Source: Acidobacteriota bacterium (GTDB lineage: Bacteria; Acidobacteriota; Terriglobia; Terriglobales; Acidobacteriaceae). From it: 13,460 nucleotides of DNA. Made by a program: the position numbers and the translations under genes. The notes under the pieces are model-generated. The model had not been told where the DNA came from. It was given only the letters and a program-made list of their open reading frames with translations, and did not search any database. Every line of letters starts with the position of its first letter. Within the stretch, counting starts at the first letter, position 1. This document shows, piece after piece, positions 6,259 to 13,460 of the stretch. The DNA lies in contig JAJXXG010000443.1 in NCBI GenBank assembly GCA_021781255.1, forward strand, positions 1 to 13,460, written 5' to 3'.

Positions 6259-7710
6259 ATGTGGAATAATCCCTCCGTGCCCGTCGCCGCCGTAACTGCT
6301 CATTCCAGCCTGTTTCTGCTCGCCTGCGCCGCTGGAACGGTCCTGCTTCTTCTCGTTCTCATTGCGCGGGTGCGCCTGCATCCGGCGCTCGCGCTGGCCG
6401 TCTCCGCCATGGCGCTCGGGGCCGCCGCAGGCATGCCGCTGCACCAGGTGCCGCTCTCGTTCTCAGCCGGCGTCGGTAACCTCATGGGCCACATCGCCAT
6501 TGTGCTCGGCCTCGGAGCAATTCTCGGCCGCCTGCTCGCCAGTTCCGGCGGCGCAGCGGCTCTGGGCCGCGCGCTGGTCGAGAGCTGCGGCCCGCGCGGT
6601 CTGCCCTGGGCGCTGCTGGCGCTCGGAATTCTCGTCGGCCTGCCGGTCTTCTTTGAAGTCGGCCTCGTCCTCCTCATGCCCATCGTGGCCGCAGCAGCAC
6701 GTCGCAGCGGACGCCCACCCATCCTCGTCGCCATTCCCCTGCTCGCCGGCCTTTCCATCGTCCACGGCACGCTCCCGCCGCATCCCGCCGCCATGCTCGC
6801 GGCCACCGAGTATCACGCCGACCTCGGCCGCACCATCCTCTGGGGACTCATGGTCGCCCTGCCCGCCGGAGTGCTCGCCGGGCCCGTGCTCGGCTGGCTC
6901 CTCACGCGCATCTGGAACAGAAAAGCCGCCCGCGCCCACGCTTTCGAAGAAGGCCCCGCGCTCTTTGAAGACGCCGAAGCCCTCGCCGAATCCAACGCCG
7001 CCGCGCCGTCGCAAGCCGAACCGGTCCCTGCGCCAGCCGGCCCGCTGCGCGCCGCAGCCGCCGTCCTGCTGCCCGTGGCGCTCATCTTCCTGGGCAGCTG
7101 GGCCGACGCTCTGGCAGCTCCCGGCAGCGCCGCCAACCGGCTGCTCCGCTTCATCGGCAGCCCCGATGTCGCCCTGCTTCTCGCCGTTCTTGCCGCCCTG
7201 CTCACGCTCGGCGGACGCATCCAGACAGGCCGCCATCATGGCCGCGAACTGCTTCGCCGCCTCACCGCGGAGTCCTTTGAGCCCATCGCCAATGTCCTCA
7301 TCATCCTCGCCGCGGCCGGCGGCCTCAGCGGCATCCTCCACGACTCAGGCGCCGCCGAGGCCACGATCGCGCTCGCGCTCGGCGCGCACATGCCGCCGCT
7401 CGTCCTCGCGTGGCTCCTGGCCGCAGTCGTGCGCATCTCCATGGGCTCAGCCACCGTCGCCATGGCCGTGGCTTCCGGCGTGCTCGCGCCCATGGCCGCT
7501 CACATCGGCGTGCGGCCCGAATTGCTCGTCCTCGCCACAGGCACCGGCTCGCTCATCTTCTCGCAGGTCAACGACCCCGGCTTCTGGATGATCCAGTCCT
7601 TCTTCAACCTGGAAATGAAGGAGACCTTCGCCACCTGGACCGTGCTCGAAACCGTGCTCTCCGTCACCGGCCTCTGCGCCACCCTGCTGCTCTCCGCCGT
7701 GTTGCACTAG
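6259..7710 (+). CDS. GntP family permease (gluconate/organic acid:H+ symporter)
   Basis: A 483-residue inner-membrane transporter with about 12 hydrophobic segments. GntP-family signatures are visible: [16 protein letters not shown] (127-142), VHGTLPPHP (168-176), [12 protein letters not shown] (396-407) and NDPGFWM (438-444). The family imports gluconate or related hydroxy-acids with protons. A hydrophilic loop at about 220-262, rich in Ala, Glu and Pro, separates the two halves and is longer than in typical ~440-residue members. ATG 6259 is chosen as the last in-frame ATG before the first membrane helix; GTG 6277 is also possible, and neither has a strong Shine-Dalgarno. In-frame ATGs at 6181 and 6208 would extend it into the divergent promoter region. 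It converges on the epimerase with a 27-bp gap and no obvious terminator. The substrate could be a product of the exported lactonase at 2231, but that link is speculative. Confidence 0.9.
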   Translation: MWNNPSVPVAAVTAHSSLFLLACAAGTVLLLLVLIARVRLHPALALAVSAMALGAAAGMPLHQVPLSFSAGVGNLMGHIAIVLGLGAILGRLLASSGGAAALGRALVESCGPRGLPWALLALGILVGLPVFFEVGLVLLMPIVAAAARRSGRPPILVAIPLLAGLSIVHGTLPPHPAAMLAATEYHADLGRTILWGLMVALPAGVLAGPVLGWLLTRIWNRKAARAHAFEEGPALFEDAEALAESNAAAPSQAEPVPAPAGPLRAAAAVLLPVALIFLGSWADALAAPGSAANRLLRFIGSPDVALLLAVLAALLTLGGRIQTGRHHGRELLRRLTAESFEPIANVLIILAAAGGLSGILHDSGAAEATIALALGAHMPPLVLAWLLAAVVRISMGSATVAMAVASGVLAPMAAHIGVRPELLVLATGTGSLIFSQVNDPGFWMIQSFFNLEMKETFATWTVLETVLSVTGLCATLLLSAVLH

Positions 7711-7737
7711 ACAGACGAACCCGACCGCCGCGCAAAC

Positions 7738-8769
7738 CTATCGCGCAAAGTCCTCCGGCTTGTCCTTCTTCCAATCGCGAAGCGCTTCGTCCAGGCTGTA
7801 CTGCCACGTGTAGCCCAGCTCGCGCAGCCCGCGCGGGTCAATGTCCGTTGACCGGAACAGCTTGCGCACCCGCACTGGGCTCACCGCCTGCCGCACGCCA
7901 AAAGCGCGCGCCACCGCGTCCACCGGATACGAGACGCCCAGCAGCAACCAGCGCGGAACCGCCGCCGGCGCGCGCCGGATTCCAGCAACCCGCCGGATCG
8001 AATCCACATACTCCTCCACCGTCGGCGGCGGGCTCATCCCCACATTCAGCAGCGTCACCGCCTCGCCCGTGCGCTCCTGTTGCTCCAGCGCAAAGTCCAC
8101 CACGCGGCACAACTCCTTCACATACCCGCCCGCCTTGCGCGTCTGCCGGTTGCCCATATAGGCGAAGTAACCCTTCACCAGGCTGCGCACCAGCCGCGTC
8201 ACGTTGCCGCCCTCGCCCGCGCCAAACACCACGCCCGGCCGCAAAATCACAAGCCTGCGCCCAGCATCCGCCGCCTGCCACGCCCTGTGAATCTCCTCCG
8301 CTTCCAGCTTTGAAATGCCATAGGGCGTCTCCGGCGCAGGCGTCGAGCGCTCGTCCTTCCGCTCTTCCGACGGCCCATACGGCGCAATGCTGCTGACAAA
8401 CACCATCCGCCGGCACCGCGCAGCCGACGCATACGCGCACACATTCTCCGCGCCGCGCAGATTGGTTTCAAAATACTCCGCGGCCTCGTGTCCCGGTTCC
8501 CGGTGGATGGCCGCCAGATTCACAACCAGGTCCGCGCTCGCAGGCAACCGTGCGTCGCGAATCGGCTGCCGCACATCCGACGCAATGAACTCCACCGCGC
8601 CCGTCCGCAGACCCTCCTGCAGCAGCGCCGTCCACGGTTCATTCCGCGGCGGAGCCAGATCCGCCAGAACAATCTTCCGCGCCGCGCGCTGCTCCAGCAG
8701 ATACTGCGCCAGATGCGTCCCGATAAAGCCTGTCCCGCCAAATAGAACAACCGTCTCAGCTGTCTTCAT
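7738..8769 (-). CDS. NAD-dependent epimerase/dehydratase (extended SDR, GalE/WcaG-like)
   Basis: A 343-residue extended short-chain dehydrogenase. The Rossmann motif GGTGFIG is at 11-17. An Asp-Val after strand 3 (SDV 64-66) contacts adenine, NLAA is at 84-87, the catalytic Ser is in VSS (125-127), and YGISK holds Tyr150 and Lys154. Such enzymes act on nucleotide sugars (4-epimerase, dehydratase or reductase), and the C-terminal half sets the substrate, which cannot be told here. Start ATG 8769 begins the typical MKTAETVVLFGGTG; upstream in-frame starts would overlap the preceding glycosyltransferase gene, whose stop is 28 bp away. The close order after a glycosyltransferase suggests a shared job in surface polysaccharide or glycoconjugate assembly, in one operon. 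Confidence 0.9.
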   Translation of the reverse strand: MKTAETVVLFGGTGFIGTHLAQYLLEQRAARKIVLADLAPPRNEPWTALLQEGLRTGAVEFIASDVRQPIRDARLPASADLVVNLAAIHREPGHEAAEYFETNLRGAENVCAYASAARCRRMVFVSSIAPYGPSEERKDERSTPAPETPYGISKLEAEEIHRAWQAADAGRRLVILRPGVVFGAGEGGNVTRLVRSLVKGYFAYMGNRQTRKAGGYVKELCRVVDFALEQQERTGEAVTLLNVGMSPPPTVEEYVDSIRRVAGIRRAPAAVPRWLLLGVSYPVDAVARAFGVRQAVSPVRVRKLFRSTDIDPRGLRELGYTWQYSLDEALRDWKKDKPEDFAR

Positions 8770-8797
8770 CGTTCCCAGGGCAATCAGTTCACGTGCT

Positions 8798-10063
8798 TCA
8801 CGCATCCAGAGTCGTCCGCGTGGCGGACGGCGAAGCCGCATGGACCGGCTCCTTCGCTCCGGCGTCTGACTCCGCGCCTACTCCAAAAACACGCAGGAAT
8901 CTCTCTGCAATAGCGCCGATGGCGAACGTCTCCTCGGCATATCTGCGCGCATTCTTTCCCAATTCCGCGCACAGAGCAGGATTCGCCATGAGCCTCATCG
9001 CGGCTTCAATCGTGTGTTCCTCGCCATCCGGCGAAACGACGATGCCGGCCTTCGCGCGTTTCACCACCCGCGCCGCCTCGTTGCCTTCCGGAGCGGCAAT
9101 CATCACCGCACGCCCTGCGCACAGATAGGCAAGCGTCTTCGAAGGCACAGCGAAGTTACCCGCCTCAGCGTCCAGCAGGGCAATCAGCACATCCGCAGCG
9201 CCCAGCACCTCCGCCACGCGCTCATAGGGCTGGAAAGGAAGCAGCTTCATCACATCTGCGCTCACTTCATGCGCCCGCGCCGCCAGCCAGTCCGCGCCTG
9301 CGCCTCCGGCCACCACCACCAGCCGCGCATCGCCCCTCGCCTCCAGCTTCTTCGCAAGCGCCAGCAGCAGTTCAGGACGGTGCTTCATGCCCAGCGTGCC
9401 CGAATAAAGAAAGCAGAACCTGTCCGCAACGCCCATCTCCCGCGCCCAGGCGTTGTCCTTCGGCGTCGGCACAATCTCATGCACCGGAGCCCAGTTGGAA
9501 ATCACCGATACACGCGGACCGCTGATTTTCCATCGCGCCAGTTGTTCAGCAAACGCGGGCGCGATACACACAACCGCATCGGACTTCCTGAGCAGATCCT
9601 TCTCGACCCTCTCGTAATACCAGCCCGCAAGTCCCGCAAGCAGCGGAGCCTTCCTGCCCAGCACAAACCGCACCGCCGCGCTGTACACATCCTGCAGCCA
9701 GAACACGAATCGCGCATCGGCCTCGCGCGCGGCCTCCTGCAGAATGTGCTGCCCATCCAGCGGCATGTCGCCTGAAAGCACCACATCCGGCACAAAGCGC
9801 CTGACCTCAGCCGCCACCGCCTGCCCATATTCGACGTCGGCTGCCCGCCGGCTCAGCAGCCCGTGCTTCACAAACGCGCGCTGAATGTGAAGCCCTTTGA
9901 TCGTCAGAGCGGGCGGATTCTCCGCAGCCGAATCAGATCCCTTGGGCGTGCTCGTGTTATCGGCAAAATAGGTGTGTAGAACCGCATGGCCGCGCCGCGC
10001 CAGCTCCCGGCTCAAGTCCAGGCCGAAAGGATGCCCGCAAAACTCGTTCACAAGTATGCGCAC
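8798..10063 (-). CDS. Family 4-type glycosyltransferase (WbuB-like)
   Basis: A 421-residue GT-B-fold transferase. The N-terminal domain starts MRILVNEFCGHPFGLDLSRELARRGHAV, the usual acceptor-side glycine turn. The C-terminal Rossmann domain begins near FLYSGTLGMKH (218-228). LVVVAGGAGADWL (248-260), LLPFQPYERVAEVLGAADVLIALL (274-297) and AVPSKTLAYLCAGRAVMI (305-322) complete the nucleotide-sugar site seen in WbuB/colanic-acid-type GT4 enzymes. It would move a sugar from a nucleotide donor to a lipid-linked or glycan acceptor at the cytoplasmic face. Start is GTG 10063 with GAGGT about 6 nt upstream. It lies 57 bp after rph and 28 bp before the epimerase. The last 30 residues are Ala/Ser/Thr-rich and probably disordered. 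Confidence 0.9.
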   Translation of the reverse strand: MRILVNEFCGHPFGLDLSRELARRGHAVLHTYFADNTSTPKGSDSAAENPPALTIKGLHIQRAFVKHGLLSRRAADVEYGQAVAAEVRRFVPDVVLSGDMPLDGQHILQEAAREADARFVFWLQDVYSAAVRFVLGRKAPLLAGLAGWYYERVEKDLLRKSDAVVCIAPAFAEQLARWKISGPRVSVISNWAPVHEIVPTPKDNAWAREMGVADRFCFLYSGTLGMKHRPELLLALAKKLEARGDARLVVVAGGAGADWLAARAHEVSADVMKLLPFQPYERVAEVLGAADVLIALLDAEAGNFAVPSKTLAYLCAGRAVMIAAPEGNEAARVVKRAKAGIVVSPDGEEHTIEAAMRLMANPALCAELGKNARRYAEETFAIGAIAERFLRVFGVGAESDAGAKEPVHAASPSATRTTLDA

Positions 10064-10120
10064 CGCTGACCTCGAATCACTGGCGCTCCGCGCAATCCGG
10101 TTCCGGTGGCCTGCGATTCC

Positions 10121-10864
10121 CTATTGCCCCAGAACCGCCCGCTGCGCGGCGAAGATTTCGCGCAGACCCGCCTCGGCCAGGTCGATAAGCCCATTGAGCT
10201 GCGCGCGGGAAAAGCTTCCTTTCTCCGCCGTCGCCTGTGTCTCCACCAGTCCGCCATCGGCGGTCATCACCACGTTCATGTCCACCTCGGCCTGCGAGTC
10301 CTCTTCATAGCAAAGGTCAAGCAGAGCCGCGCCGCCCAGGATTCCCACCGACGTCGCGGCAACAAGTTGCTTCATGGGCGACTCCTTCAGCGTGCCCGCA
10401 GCCACCAGCGCGTTCATCGCCAGCGACAGCGCCACCGCCGCGCCGGTAATCGCCGCCGTGCGCGTGCCGCCGTCGGCCTGAATCACGTCGCAGTCCAGAA
10501 TCACCGTCCGCTCGCCCAGGGCCTGCATGTCTACCACCGAGCGCAGGCTGCGCCCAATCAGCCGCTGAATCTCGTGCGTGCGGCCGCCAATCTTGCCTCG
10601 CTCGCTCTCACGCGGGGTGCGGGTCACCGTGGAGCGCGGCAGCATGGCGTACTCGGCCGTCACCCAGCCGCGCCCGGAGTGGCGCAGCCAGCCCGGAACG
10701 CCCTGCTCAACGGTGGCGTTGGCCAGCACGCGGGTATTGCCAAGCGAAACCAGCACCGAGCCTTCAGCCGTCTGCACAAAGCCGGGCGAGAAAGAAAGAG
10801 GACGCAACTGCGCGGGCATCCGCCCGCCTGGACGAAAGAAAGGCCTCGAGCCTTGAGCGTTCAT
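10121..10864 (-). CDS. rph: Ribonuclease PH
   Basis: A 247-residue phosphorolytic 3'-5' exoribonuclease that trims the 3' ends of tRNA precursors using phosphate; it usually forms a hexamer. Diagnostic stretches are [13 protein letters not shown] (17-29), [14 protein letters not shown] (66-79), [17 protein letters not shown] (94-110), [18 protein letters not shown] (124-141) and the catalytic Asp pair in [14 protein letters not shown] (D189 and D195). Length matches the family (about 238-250). ATG 10864 gives the normal N-terminus; a longer open frame upstream adds 79 codons without homology to the family. There is no Shine-Dalgarno, and a good -10 hexamer sits 6 bp before the ATG, which suggests leaderless mRNA. 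It heads a same-strand run with the glycosyltransferase and epimerase. Confidence 0.96.
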   Translation of the reverse strand: MNAQGSRPFFRPGGRMPAQLRPLSFSPGFVQTAEGSVLVSLGNTRVLANATVEQGVPGWLRHSGRGWVTAEYAMLPRSTVTRTPRESERGKIGGRTHEIQRLIGRSLRSVVDMQALGERTVILDCDVIQADGGTRTAAITGAAVALSLAMNALVAAGTLKESPMKQLVAATSVGILGGAALLDLCYEEDSQAEVDMNVVMTADGGLVETQATAEKGSFSRAQLNGLIDLAEAGLREIFAAQRAVLGQ

Positions 10865-10870
10865 AGGGGG

Positions 10871-10876
10871 ATTGTA
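10871..10876 (-). promoter_or_regulatory. Candidate -10 element of a leaderless rph promoter
   Basis: On the minus strand this is TACAAT, one mismatch from TATAAT, followed by six bases and then the rph ATG. A start of transcription 6-7 nt downstream would fall on the A of the ATG. The best -35-like hexamer, GAGACA, is 19 bp upstream and only a partial match. Confidence 0.5.
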
Positions 10877-10909
10877 CGGGAAGCGCGTGCTGGCCTGTCT
10901 CCCGATGCG

Positions 10910-10925
10910 GACACTGGCCAGTGTC
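10910..10925. promoter_or_regulatory. Perfect 16-bp palindrome, candidate activator or operator site
   Basis: GACACTGGCCAGTGTC is its own reverse complement with no spacer. Its centre is about 54 bp upstream of the rph ATG on one side and about 205 bp upstream of the sigma-54-like site on the other. That distance suits an enhancer for a Fis-type helix-turn-helix of a sigma-54 activator, but a local operator for rph is equally possible. Confidence 0.5.
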
Positions 10926-11120
10926 AGAACGGGAAATAGCGGTTCCAGAGACCCGCAAAAGGAATCGATCCCTAACCCGTTCAAAATCATAATGCTGCTG
11001 CCAAACTGCCAACCGCCCATTCCCATTTTGAGACGCAGCACGTTTGTTTCGCCCTGCGCAAATCCCGGTGAGGTGGCGTTAAACCTCTTTCTTTCAATCA
11101 CCTGATGCTATTGTCCGAGT

Positions 11121-11137
11121 TTGGCACGCTGCGTGTA
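11121..11137 (+). promoter_or_regulatory. Sigma-54-like -24/-12 promoter before the histidine kinase gene
   Basis: TTGGCACG at 11121-11128 is a perfect -24 block. With the correct spacing, the -12 block is GTGTA (11133-11137) against consensus TTGCW, so the normally invariant GC is GT. Predicted transcription start is near 11147, giving a leader of about 70 nt to the kinase ATG at 11219. The downstream genes encode a sigma-54 activator, which makes the match more credible. Confidence 0.5.
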
Positions 11138-11218
11138 TTAGAAGAGGACAAATCCCAGGCGCGGATGCAGTGACGGGATGCCCACGGGCTTCAAAAATCA
11201 GAAATGAAAGGGACTGGA

Positions 11219-12103
11219 ATGCAGCAGTTTGAACAGACGGGGGAGCAGAACGCGGCAGACCGGAGGCGCCTGGAATCGGTGGTGCAGACTCTGGCCAACC
11301 TGAGCGAGCGCGGAGAAAGTCGCGCAGAGGTGGTCCACGATGCACGGAACATGGTGGCGGCGCTGGGGCTTTATTGCGACTTGCTGGAGGAGCCGGGAGT
11401 GCTGACAGCTCCATATCGTCACTATGGAATCGAGTTGAGGCTGGTGGCATCTGCCAGCCGGAAGCTGGTGCAGAAGCTGGTGACGATGGACAGTCGCGGA
11501 GCCGCTCAGCCGGATGCCGCAGCCGCTGTGGATGACCGGGCCTGGGTCGATGCGGCTCACCGGCGTGAACCGGCCACCCGGCGGTGGGAGCAGATGCAGA
11601 CCGCGCCGATCGAAAATCTGGCCGCGGAGCTGGTTGCCAGCGAAAATCTGCTGGCGGCGCTGGCCGGGCCTGCGATCAAGCTGAGCCTTGAAACCGCCGG
11701 TGGCGCGTTGCCAGTAAGGATGACGGGCGAGGACCTGACCCGCATTCTGGTCAACCTGGTCAAGAACGCCGCGGAGGCGATGACCGGAGGCGGATCAGTC
11801 CGCGTAAGCCTCCGCGAGAGCCCAACCAAACCTGGGACCACCCGGTGGCTGACGCTGACCATAGAAGACAACGGCCCCGGCCTGCCGCGGCATGCGATTG
11901 AGAAGGTCTTCCTGCCCGGCTTTTCCACCCGGTCAAAGGCCTCCAGCGCACGCGGCTATCGAGAGGAGCCTGCTGTGCAGCGCGGGCTGGGCCTCTCCAT
12001 CACCCGCTCCATCGTGAAAGCCGGCGGCGGGCGCATCAACGCCGCCAATCGCGACCCTTCAGGCGCCTGCTTCCAGATCGATCTGCCGGTCAGAGGCCAC
12101 TGA
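11219..12103 (+). CDS. Soluble sensor histidine kinase without a recognisable sensor domain
   Basis: A 294-residue kinase with no membrane helix and no PAS, GAF or receiver domain. After a short Gln/Glu/Arg-rich N-terminus comes a dimerisation/phospho-acceptor helix pair with the H-box VVHDARNMVAALGLYCDLL (predicted phospho-His40). An Ala-rich linker (91-120) follows. The HATPase_c domain has the N-box LVNLVKNAAEAM (178-188), the G1 box DNGPGL (217-222), the F-box region VFLPGFST (230-237) and the G2 box GLGLSI (256-261). All catalytic boxes look intact. ATG 11219 is preferred because AAAGGGA ends 5 nt before it; ATG 11204 would put that sequence inside the gene and has no ribosome site of its own. 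The sigma-54 activator starts 56 bp downstream on the same strand, so the two form an apparent pair. Input must come from a partner protein or cytoplasmic cue. Confidence 0.88.
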   Translation: MQQFEQTGEQNAADRRRLESVVQTLANLSERGESRAEVVHDARNMVAALGLYCDLLEEPGVLTAPYRHYGIELRLVASASRKLVQKLVTMDSRGAAQPDAAAAVDDRAWVDAAHRREPATRRWEQMQTAPIENLAAELVASENLLAALAGPAIKLSLETAGGALPVRMTGEDLTRILVNLVKNAAEAMTGGGSVRVSLRESPTKPGTTRWLTLTIEDNGPGLPRHAIEKVFLPGFSTRSKASSARGYREEPAVQRGLGLSITRSIVKAGGGRINAANRDPSGACFQIDLPVRGH

Positions 12104-12159
12104 GCCAGAAACAAACCCCGCAAGACGCACCTTACCCAATTGCACGCGAGGCGAATACA

Positions 12160-13460
12160 ATGCTCGGAAAAGATGTTTCACCAAGGGCCATGGAATTCAT
12201 CCCCCAAGTAGCAGAGCCGACGGGAAAGCTTTACCTGCTGGTCGTGGACGCCGATCCGGCGGCGCGCTCGGCCTGCTCGGAGATCGCCGCCAGTCTGGGG
12301 TATGCCGTGGACAGCACCGGCGATATGGCCCAGGCGCGCAAGCTGCTGCGGGGCCGCGCCGCCGACATCCTGCTGGTGAACCTGCCTTATGGCAATAACC
12401 AGGGACTTAATCTTGTTTCCGAGGTCAAGCTGCTCTATCCCGATATGTCCGTGATCGTCATGACGGCCTCCGGCACCGTGAATGCGGCTGTGGAGGCGAT
12501 GCGCTGCGGAGCCTCCGACTATCTCTCCAAACCCTTCGCCGTTGACGAACTCTCCACCGTGCTGGACCGGGCGGCCGCCAGCCATGTAACCGACACTGCC
12601 AGCCGCCAGCTTCGCGAACGGCTGCGGCTCTCGCAGGGCCTTGGCGCAATGATCGGGCGTTCGTCTGAAATGGAAAAACTCTACCGCATTCTCTCCAAGG
12701 TGGCGCAAAGCTCGCATCCTGTGCTCATCCTGGGCGAAAGCGGCACTGGCAAGGAACTGGTGGCGCGTACCATCCATGCCTACGGCCCCAGCGCGCAGAA
12801 GCCCTTTCTGCCCGTGGATTGCGGCTCGCTGGTGCCCACGCTGATTGAGAGCGAACTGTTTGGCTACGTCAAAGGAGCCTTCACCGGCGCCAACCGCTCC
12901 AAGGATGGACTGCTGGTGTCGGCCGAAGGCGGAACGGTCTTTCTGGATGAAGTGGGCGAGCTTTCGCTGGACCTGCAAACCAAACTGCTGCGCGCGCTGC
13001 AGGAGCGGGAAGTGCGTCCGGTCGGAGCCACCCATCGCGTGCCCATCAAGGCGCGCATTGTGGCGGCCACCAACCGCGACCTGGCAACGATGGTTGAAAA
13101 AGGCACCTTCCGCAAGGATCTGTACTATCGCCTCAACGTCGTGAACCTGCGGCTGCCCTCCCTGCGCGACCGCCGCGACGACATTCCGCCGCTGGCGGCT
13201 CACTTTCTGGACCGCATCAGCCGCGAGCGCGGAGCCAAGTTCACGCTGAGCAACGAAGCGCTGCGCACCATGATGGCGTACGACTGGCCGGGCAATGTGC
13301 GCGAGCTGGAGAACGCCGTGGAACGCGCCTGCGCCCTGTCCTCCGGACCGGTGCTGCACCTGGGCGACCTGCCCACGCAGCTCCAGCAGCACGGGCTGGC
13401 GGCGCATCGCGCGGCCGAACGCGAGGCGGATGACCAGACCGGCCCCGAACCCCAGGTCAA
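12160..13460 (+). CDS. Sigma-54-dependent activator (NtrC type) with a degenerate receiver domain; 3'-truncated by the window
   Basis: The frame is open through the right edge, so 433 codons are visible. Numbering is from ATG 12160, chosen because GAGG (12148-12151) lies 8 nt upstream; in-frame ATG 12190 is too close to its AAGGG. Residues about 24-140 form a receiver-like domain. Aligned to NtrC, the phospho-accepting Asp is Asn74 (LLVNLPYG) and the acidic pocket reads D30-A31-D32, while Thr102 (MTA) and Lys124 (SKPF) are kept. The AAA+ domain is complete: Walker A GESGTGKE (192-199), sigma-54 contact loop GAFTGA (239-244), Walker B GGTVFLDEVGEL (257-268), the arginine-finger region and DWPGNVREL (375-383). 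The C-terminal DNA-binding helix-turn-helix would lie beyond the window. It should open sigma-54 promoters, but not by standard Asp phosphorylation. Confidence 0.93.
   Translation, partial: MLGKDVSPRAMEFIPQVAEPTGKLYLLVVDADPAARSACSEIAASLGYAVDSTGDMAQARKLLRGRAADILLVNLPYGNNQGLNLVSEVKLLYPDMSVIVMTASGTVNAAVEAMRCGASDYLSKPFAVDELSTVLDRAAASHVTDTASRQLRERLRLSQGLGAMIGRSSEMEKLYRILSKVAQSSHPVLILGESGTGKELVARTIHAYGPSAQKPFLPVDCGSLVPTLIESELFGYVKGAFTGANRSKDGLLVSAEGGTVFLDEVGELSLDLQTKLLRALQEREVRPVGATHRVPIKARIVAATNRDLATMVEKGTFRKDLYYRLNVVNLRLPSLRDRRDDIPPLAAHFLDRISRERGAKFTLSNEALRTMMAYDWPGNVRELENAVERACALSSGPVLHLGDLPTQLQQHGLAAHRAAEREADDQTGPEPQV

Larger units (their letters stand above)
10865..11218. other. Divergent regulatory spacer between rph and the histidine kinase
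   Basis: This 354-bp stretch has no credible gene. It holds a -10 hexamer for rph (10871-10876), a perfect 16-bp palindrome (10910-10925), an AT-richer block (10960-11000) and a sigma-54-like site (11121-11137). Just before the kinase ATG lies its Shine-Dalgarno, AAAGGGA at 11207-11213. Confidence 0.6.

Noticed and set aside
10865..11101. 79-codon N-terminal extension of RNase PH
   Set aside because: The family starts near RPGGR...QLRP. The extension covers a palindrome and promoter-like DNA.
12178..13407. 409-codon open frame antisense to the sigma-54 activator
   Set aside because: The sense strand encodes a complete, well-conserved AAA+ domain. Long antisense frames are expected in GC-rich coding DNA, and the antisense translation shows no family motif.

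Overview
The window is GC-rich and gene-dense. The protein sequences and dispersed palindromes look like those of an acidobacterium (Acidobacteriota, Terriglobia/Acidobacteriaceae type). That placement is recalled resemblance, not a search result. I saw no rRNA, tRNA, CRISPR array, insertion sequence or phage module.

Left part (1-3361): the C-terminal part of a one-pass membrane protein of unknown function runs in from the left edge. It converges on a four-helix YvlD/phage-holin-IV family membrane protein. A divergent spacer separates that gene from an exported protein of unknown function. Next come a possible small ORF and a Tat-exported lactonase of the 7-bladed 6-phosphogluconolactonase-like family.

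Middle (3362-7710): a TetR regulator and a cupin protein form an ATGA-overlapping pair. They are preceded by a 34-bp double palindromic operator that ends exactly at the tetR start codon, so autoregulation is likely. Long hairpins with related outer stems flank this pair (3447-3485 and 4720-4759). A class II fructose-bisphosphate aldolase lies on the minus strand with a textbook intrinsic terminator. A GntP-family permease is divergent from it. The exported lactonase and the GntP permease could both serve gluconate use, but they are in separate transcription units.

Right part (7711-13460): on the minus strand rph (RNase PH), a GT4-type glycosyltransferase and an extended-SDR sugar epimerase form a likely three-gene run; rph looks leaderless. 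On the plus strand a soluble histidine kinase without a sensor domain is followed by a sigma-54 activator that runs off the right edge. The activator keeps a full AAA+ domain with an intact GAFTGA loop. Its receiver domain, however, has Asn in place of the phospho-accepting Asp and has lost one acidic-pocket residue. A sigma-54-like -24/-12 site precedes the kinase, and a perfect 16-bp palindrome lies about 200 bp further upstream. This suggests a self-activating regulatory module that does not work by ordinary Asp phosphorylation. It is the most interesting part of the window.
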